Shown here: piece by piece, positions 5,297 to 9,277 of the stretch | How positions within the stretch are numbered: the first letter of the stretch is position 1 | How the letters are laid out: each line of letters begins with the position of its first letter | Origin: Gemmobacter sp. | GTDB taxonomy: Bacteria > Pseudomonadota > Alphaproteobacteria > Rhodobacterales > Rhodobacteraceae | Direction: 5' to 3' | Length of the DNA: 9,277 nucleotides | Assembly (NCBI GenBank): GCA_030656535.1 | Contig: JAUSPL010000368.1 | Coordinates: 1-9,277, forward strand | Translations under genes and position numbers: made by a program | Notes under the pieces: generated by a model | Told to the model about the DNA's origin: nothing | The model's input: only the letters and a program-made list of their open reading frames with translations | Databases searched by the model: none

Positions 5297-7204
5297 ATGC
5301 GTCTTGAAACCCCCCTTCTTGATAAGGTTCAATCGCCCGCTGACCTGCGAAAGCTCAGCGACGCGGATTTGTCGCGACTTGCCGCCGAGCTGCGATCAGA
5401 CGTGATTTCTGTCGTGTCGGAAACGGGGGGGCATCTGGGGTCGTCATTGGGGGTGGTAGAGCTGACAGTGGCGATCCACGCCGTGTTCAACACACCCGTG
5501 GACAAGCTGATCTGGGACGTGGGCCACCAATGTTACCCGCACAAGATCCTGACGGGCCGGCGTGACAAAATGCGCAATCTTCGACAGGGCGGCGGGCTCT
5601 CGGGGTTCACCAAACGGTCAGAGTCCGCCTTTGATCCATTTGGCGCTGCGCACAGTTCGACCAGCATTTCAGCAGCCTTGGGGTTCACTGTAGGTCGTGA
5701 CATGGGTCAGCCAACCGGGGATGCGATTGCCGTGATCGGCGATGGCGCGATCACGGCGGGCATGGCCTATGAGGCGATGAATGCGGCCGGGCATCTGGGC
5801 AAGCGCCTGTTCGTCATCCTGAACGACAATGATATGAGCATTGCGCCCCCTGTTGGCGCGCTGAACAAATACCTGAACGGTCTTTCTGCGCATGCTCCTT
5901 TTGCGACCCTGCGCAGCATGGCCGAGGGGGTCGAAGCTGCGTTACCCGGACCCTTGCGAGATGGTGCGCGGCGGGCGCGGGCCCTAGTGACGGGGTTGCC
6001 AGGCGGTGGCACGTTGTTCGAGGAACTGGGCTTCAGCTATGTCGGGCCGATCGACGGTCATAACATGCCCGAACTCCTGGCGACGTTGCGGGCTGCGAAA
6101 ACGCGGGCGACCGGCCCCGTCTTGATCCATGCTGTCACGGTCAAAGGCAAAGGCTATGCCCCGGCAGAAAGTGCCGCCGACAAGTATCATGGGGTGTCAA
6201 AGTTCGACGTTGTGTCTGGCACGCAGGCCAAAGCCAGATCGAATGCGCCCGCCTATACCAGCGTCTTTGGACGCGCCCTGACCGAGCAAGCTGCACTGGA
6301 CGGCAAGATTGTTGCAGTGACGGCGGCCATGCCGTCTGGGACCGGGCTTGATATCATGGCCGCGCGGTTTCCAGCGCGTGTTTTTGATGTCGGGATCGCA
6401 GAGCAGCATGGCGTGACGTTTGCTGCGGGGATGGCAGCTGCTGGGCTGAAGCCATTTGTGGCGATCTATTCGACCTTCTTGCAGCGCGGCTATGATCAGA
6501 TTGTGCATGACGTGGCGCTTCAGGGGCTGCCGGTGCGGTTTGCGATCGATCGGGCAGGGCTGGTGGGGGCCGACGGCGCGACACATGCCGGGGCATTTGA
6601 CGTGGGATATCTGGCCAATCTGCCGGGCTTTGTTGTGATGGCCGCGGGCGACGAGTCGGAACTGGTCCACATGGTCGCCACTGCGGCTGCCTATGACGCT
6701 GGGCCAATCTCGTTTCGCTATCCGCGCGGTGACGGCGCGGGTGTGCAAATGCCTGAACGCGGTCAGGTGTTGCCGATAGGCAAGGGGCGCGTTTTACGGC
6801 AGGGGACGGATGTGGCGCTGTTGTGCTTTGGCGCGCAACTGGCGGAATGTTTACTGGCTGCCGACGCGTTGGCGTCGCAAGGGGTGTCGGTGACGGTCGC
6901 GGACGCGCGGTTTGCCAAACCACTTGACGGCGATCTGATTGGCCAGCTTGCACGCCACCACGCGGCGCTGATCACAATCGAACAAGGTGCGGCGGGTGGG
7001 TTCGGTGCGCAGGTGCTTCAACATCTGGCGAATTCGGGGGGCCTGGATCACGGGCTGCGCCTGCGAACCCTTACGTTACCGGATCGTTTCATCGAACAGG
7101 CCAGTCCGGCGGCCATGTATGCCGATGCGGGTCTGACTGTCGCTGATATCGTTGATGCCGTCCGCAGAGTCGCGCCCCAGCACACTGCAGTCCGGCAGGC
7201 CTGA
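5297..7204 (+). CDS. dxs: 1-deoxy-D-xylulose-5-phosphate synthase
   Basis: The 635-residue cytoplasmic thiamine-diphosphate enzyme condenses pyruvate and glyceraldehyde 3-phosphate to DXP, the first step of the MEP isoprenoid pathway. It feeds carotenoids, quinones and the bacteriochlorophyll tail. Visible hallmarks, numbered from ATG 5297, include GGHLGSSLG with His46 and the cofactor motif GDG 148-150 leading to NDN 176-178. The second half has DVGIAEQH with catalytic Glu369, then YSTFLQRGYDQ and DRAGLVGADG. The domain order is N-terminal TPP-binding, central pyrimidine-binding, then a C-terminal transketolase-like domain. Length is normal. In Rhodobacter a dxs copy also follows pufX, so its place here fits dedicated isoprenoid supply. 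The puf terminator lies between, so its transcription depends on read-through or on an unseen promoter upstream. The gene may be one of two dxs copies in the genome, which the window cannot show. Confidence 0.97.
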   Translation: MRLETPLLDKVQSPADLRKLSDADLSRLAAELRSDVISVVSETGGHLGSSLGVVELTVAIHAVFNTPVDKLIWDVGHQCYPHKILTGRRDKMRNLRQGGGLSGFTKRSESAFDPFGAAHSSTSISAALGFTVGRDMGQPTGDAIAVIGDGAITAGMAYEAMNAAGHLGKRLFVILNDNDMSIAPPVGALNKYLNGLSAHAPFATLRSMAEGVEAALPGPLRDGARRARALVTGLPGGGTLFEELGFSYVGPIDGHNMPELLATLRAAKTRATGPVLIHAVTVKGKGYAPAESAADKYHGVSKFDVVSGTQAKARSNAPAYTSVFGRALTEQAALDGKIVAVTAAMPSGTGLDIMAARFPARVFDVGIAEQHGVTFAAGMAAAGLKPFVAIYSTFLQRGYDQIVHDVALQGLPVRFAIDRAGLVGADGATHAGAFDVGYLANLPGFVVMAAGDESELVHMVATAAAYDAGPISFRYPRGDGAGVQMPERGQVLPIGKGRVLRQGTDVALLCFGAQLAECLLAADALASQGVSVTVADARFAKPLDGDLIGQLARHHAALITIEQGAAGGFGAQVLQHLANSGGLDHGLRLRTLTLPDRFIEQASPAAMYADAGLTVADIVDAVRRVAPQHTAVRQA

Positions 7205-7222
7205 CACCTGGCAATCCGTTGA

Positions 7223-7259
7223 AACAAAAAGGCCCCCGCCAAGGCGAGGGCCTTTGTCA
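7223..7259. terminator. Intrinsic terminator between convergent dxs and cycA
   Basis: AAAGGCCC at 7228-7235 pairs with GGGCCTTT at 7248-7255. An inner CGC/GCG pairing (7237-7239 with 7244-7246) closes a short loop. On the minus strand the hairpin is followed by TTTTTGTTT, which makes it a good terminator for cycA. On the plus strand only TTTGTCATTTC follows, so it is weaker for dxs. It sits in the 73-nt gap between the two convergent genes and probably serves both. Confidence 0.85.
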
Positions 7260-7277
7260 TTTCGGAACGGTCGGTCA

Positions 7278-7727
7278 TCAGGGTTTTGGCGTCACAGGTG
7301 CTGCTTCAGGGCTGAATTGGATCAGATAGGCATACACGTCGGCCGCAGCCGCTTCGTTCTTGAGCTTGAACGACATCTTGGATTTGGCAGACCTGTCGTT
7401 CAGCGTTGTTCTCAGGAATGCAACCGGGTCCTGAACATAGTCGGTAAAGGTGGCTTCATCCCACATGAGGCCCGCGGCGCCAGCGGCAACAATTGATGGG
7501 CCATAGTTGAAGTCAGCAGCGGTGCCGGCCTGCCGACCAAACATGCCATACAGGTTGGGACCGACCTTGGCCCCCTTGCCTGCCACGACTTCCCCGGCGT
7601 CATTCACGGCGGAGTGGCAGGTCTGACACTGTCTGAACAGCGCCTCACCTTTGGCTGCGTCGCCTGCCGCAAAGGCCGGAGCGGATGAGGTTGCAAGGGC
7701 AGCAAGTAGTACCAGTTTCAATTTCAT
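7278..7727 (-). CDS. cycA: Periplasmic cytochrome c2-type protein
   Basis: The protein has 149 residues from ATG 7727. The signal peptide (MKLKLVLLAALATSSAPAFA) has a likely cut after Ala20, which places the protein in the periplasm. CQTCH (Cys34, Cys37, His38) binds haem c, and Met118 in KSKMSFK is the expected sixth ligand. GPNLYGMFGRQAG and YVQDPVAFL are typical of class I cytochromes of the c2 family, which carry electrons from cytochrome bc1 to the reaction centre. A proline-rich tail (SPEAAPVTPKP) extends past the last helix. Since no pufC is seen after pufM, this is a likely direct donor to the reaction centre. It lies 56 nt downstream of hemA, after an FNR-like box. The upstream in-frame GTG at 7733 abuts the ribosome-binding site and is unlikely to be the start. 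Assignment to cycA rests on similarity plus position. It could be a c2 paralogue. Confidence 0.88.
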   Translation of the reverse strand: MKLKLVLLAALATSSAPAFAAGDAAKGEALFRQCQTCHSAVNDAGEVVAGKGAKVGPNLYGMFGRQAGTAADFNYGPSIVAAGAAGLMWDEATFTDYVQDPVAFLRTTLNDRSAKSKMSFKLKNEAAAADVYAYLIQFSPEAAPVTPKP

Positions 7728-7732
7728 GTGCA

Positions 7733-7738
7733 CTCTCC
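7733..7738 (-). promoter_or_regulatory. cycA ribosome-binding site
   Basis: Read on the minus strand this is GGAGAG, five bases before ATG 7727. It supports that start over GTG 7733, which would directly follow the purine run with no spacer. Confidence 0.75.
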
Positions 7739-7765
7739 ATATTTCTTTATGTTACGTGTTGGCTC

Positions 7766-7779
7766 TTGATCCGGATCAC
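7766..7779. promoter_or_regulatory. FNR/FnrL-like box upstream of cycA
   Basis: TTGAT-CCGG-ATCAC matches nine of ten bases of the FNR consensus TTGAT-N4-ATCAA. It lies in the 56-nt hemA-cycA gap, 39-52 bases upstream of the cycA ATG. FnrL controls several photosynthesis genes in Rhodobacter in response to oxygen. If a promoter lies here, TAACAT (plus-strand 7749-7754) is a possible -10 element. That would place the box over the -35 region, more like repression than class II activation. The match is seen directly. Binding and direction of effect are inference. Confidence 0.55.
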
Positions 7780-7783
7780 TTCT

Positions 7784-8995
7784 TCACGCCACAGCGTGCG
7801 ACAGCGCACAGCGTTGCCAAAGTGTGGAAAGAGCGGTCGCCAGGTGATCGATGTCAGCATCGGAATGGAACGGTGACGGCGTAATCCGCAGCCGCTCGGT
7901 TCCTTTGGCGACAGTGGGATAGTTGATCGGTTGCACATAGATGCCCCAGTCGCGCATCAGGATGTCGCTGATCATGCGGCATTTGACGGGATCGCCGATC
8001 ATCACCGGAATGATGTGGCTGTCATTGGCCAGGTGCGGTATTCCCGCACGGTCCAGTCGGGCGCGCAGTTTGGCAACCTGTTCTTTTTGACGCTGCCGCT
8101 CGAACTGGCTTGTCTTTAGGTGCTGAATGGAGGCCGTTGCGGCAGCGGCCACAGCTGGTGGCAGCGCTGTGGTAAAGATGAACCCGCTGGCAAAACTGCG
8201 GATGAAATCGCAGAGGGCGGTTGATCCAGTGATGTATCCGCCGACCACGCCGTAAGCTTTGCCCAGAGTTCCCTCAATCAGGTCGATCTGATCTGCAAGC
8301 CCCTCACGCTCGGTTACACCGCCACCGCGCGGGCCGTACATGCCAACGGCATGCACTTCGTCAATATAGGTCAGCGCGCCATGCGCCTTGGCGACCTGAA
8401 CGATTTCCTTGATCGGGGCGATGTCGCCGTCCATCGAGTAGACCGATTCAAATGCTACAATCTTGGGACGGTCCCCGACCGCATGCAGTTTCCGGTCCAG
8501 GTCGCGCCAATCGTTGTGTTTCCAGATGACCTTGTCGGCGCGGGAATGGCGCACACCTTCGATCATCGAGGCGTGGTTGCCTGCATCGGACAAAATCACG
8601 ACATTCGGAATGCGGCTGCCCAACGTCGACAGCGCTGCCCAGTTTGACACATAGCCACTTGTGAACAGCAACGCCGAGTCCTTGCCGTGAAGATCAGCCA
8701 GCTCTGCCTCCAGCAAAAGGTGGTTGTGGTTGGTGCCGGAAATATTCCGGGTGCCCCCCGATCCTGTGCCGCAGGCCTGTACGCAATCTACCATTGCCTT
8801 GACGACGGCCGGGTGCTGGCCCATTCCAAGATAGTCGTTTGAACACCAGACCGTTATGTCGGTAATCTTGCCATCCTTGTGGTTTGCAGCGCGGGGAAAC
8901 TCGCCCCTTTTACGTTCAAGTTCGGCGAAGGTGCGGTAATTGCCTTCAGCTTTCAGTGCGTCGATCTGGGTGCGGAAAATCTGATCAAAGTCCAT
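7784..8995 (-). CDS. hemA: 5-aminolevulinate synthase
   Basis: The 403-residue PLP enzyme of the alpha-oxoamine synthase family condenses glycine with succinyl-CoA to make 5-aminolevulinate. This is the first committed step to haem and bacteriochlorophyll in alphaproteobacteria (Shemin pathway). Motifs in order are the glycine-rich GTGSGGTRNISGTN (76-89), DAGNHASM with His141, and YIDEVHAVGMYGPRG with Asp212 and His215. Next come GTLGKAYGVVGGY with the PLP Lys246 and the C-terminal PINYPTV and ERLRITPSP. Length and ends are normal for bacterial enzymes. The ribosome-binding site is GAGGA (plus-strand 9001-9005), inside puhE. The start overlaps puhE by 11 nt, so translation is probably coupled to the puh operon. 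Many Rhodobacterales carry a second ALA synthase gene elsewhere, so this copy may be the one tied to photosynthesis. Confidence 0.97.
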   Translation of the reverse strand: MDFDQIFRTQIDALKAEGNYRTFAELERKRGEFPRAANHKDGKITDITVWCSNDYLGMGQHPAVVKAMVDCVQACGTGSGGTRNISGTNHNHLLLEAELADLHGKDSALLFTSGYVSNWAALSTLGSRIPNVVILSDAGNHASMIEGVRHSRADKVIWKHNDWRDLDRKLHAVGDRPKIVAFESVYSMDGDIAPIKEIVQVAKAHGALTYIDEVHAVGMYGPRGGGVTEREGLADQIDLIEGTLGKAYGVVGGYITGSTALCDFIRSFASGFIFTTALPPAVAAAATASIQHLKTSQFERQRQKEQVAKLRARLDRAGIPHLANDSHIIPVMIGDPVKCRMISDILMRDWGIYVQPINYPTVAKGTERLRITPSPFHSDADIDHLATALSTLWQRCALSHAVA

Positions 8996-9277
8996 TGGCG
9001 TCCTCGTTCAGGCGATCTGTAGGTCTGGCTTTGGCGGCAGGCATCATCCAGCGCCACAGCTTTTCATCAGGCAGCGGGAGCACCATGAACCAGTGCTCCA
9101 GCAAGGCCAGAAGGCATAGACATGTCAGCAGGGCGTACCCGACCGACATGCCGGGGTGGTCAGCGTTGATCGCGCGTTCCAGCAGCAAGGCAGACATCGC
9201 GGTCAGTACAGAGACTGAAACCGGGAAGAAGACGGTGATCTTGCTGATACGGAAATGGCTGGCCAGATGCGCCAGCG
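8985..9277 (-). CDS. puhE: PuhE, photosynthetic complex assembly protein, C-terminal part (5' truncated by window edge)
   Basis: The frame is open from the window edge and gives 96 residues before the TGA at 8985-8987. It starts LAHLASHFRISKITVFFPVSVSVLTA and runs through two hydrophobic segments, about VFFPVSVSVLTAMSALLL and VGYALLTCLCLLALLEHW. The pattern ALLEHWFMVLPLPDEKLWRW is characteristic of the PuhE/DUF3623 family as I recall it. PuhE is a multi-span membrane protein encoded with puhABC and is implicated in pigment-protein complex assembly or pigment balance. Its mechanism is not established. The ATG at 9197 is internal, not the start. The order puhE then hemA then cycA, with an 11-nt overlap to hemA, matches other Rhodobacterales clusters. 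A polar tail (KARPTDRLNEDANGL) ends the protein. Confidence 0.85.
   Translation of the reverse strand, partial: LAHLASHFRISKITVFFPVSVSVLTAMSALLLERAINADHPGMSVGYALLTCLCLLALLEHWFMVLPLPDEKLWRWMMPAAKARPTDRLNEDANGL

Noticed and set aside
7731..7733. GTG start for cycA
   Set aside because: It would directly abut the GGAGAG purine run. ATG at 7727 has a 5-nt spacer and gives a clean signal peptide.

Overview
The window is a piece of a purple-bacterial photosynthesis gene cluster. PufX, the pufQ-B-A-L-M-X order, dxs directly downstream of pufX, and a puhE-hemA-cycA block point to an alphaproteobacterium of the order Rhodobacterales. It could be a Rhodobacter-type anaerobic phototroph or a Roseobacter-group aerobic anoxygenic phototroph that carries pufX. 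The sequence is GC-rich and the genes are tightly packed, with several overlaps.

Left part, plus strand, bases 1-5277. The window opens inside bchY and continues through bchZ, the two subunits of the catalytic component of chlorophyllide a reductase. It then runs straight into the puf operon: pufQ, pufB (LH1 beta), pufA (LH1 alpha), pufL and pufM (reaction centre) and pufX. The start/stop overlaps bchY/bchZ (1 nt), bchZ/pufQ (4 nt) and pufL/pufM (8 nt) suggest a bch-puf superoperon. Three stem-loops fill the pufQ-pufB gap and a strong 15-bp stem-loop follows pufA. These are where segmental mRNA processing and stabilisation are known in Rhodobacter. A structured 3' UTR ends in a strong intrinsic terminator just before dxs.

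Middle, bases 5297-7204: dxs, the entry enzyme of the isoprenoid (MEP) pathway that supplies the phytyl or geranylgeranyl tail and carotenoid precursors. It meets the right-hand block tail to tail across a hairpin terminator at about 7223-7259.

Right part, minus strand, bases 9277-7278: the 3' end of puhE, then hemA (5-aminolevulinate synthase, overlapping puhE by 11 nt), then cycA (periplasmic cytochrome c2-type protein). The short hemA-cycA gap holds a 9/10 match to an FNR/FnrL box.

Together the genes supply tetrapyrrole and isoprenoid precursors, a late bacteriochlorophyll step, the LH1-RC core complex, its assembly factors and a probable soluble electron donor. All complete genes have intact reading frames and the key residues I could check. 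I found no mobile element, tRNA, rRNA, CRISPR array or wholly unknown gene, and no gene-free stretch exceeds 300 bases. The observations most worth a second look are regulatory: RNA structures, the terminator that abuts the dxs ribosome-binding site, and the FNR-like sites.
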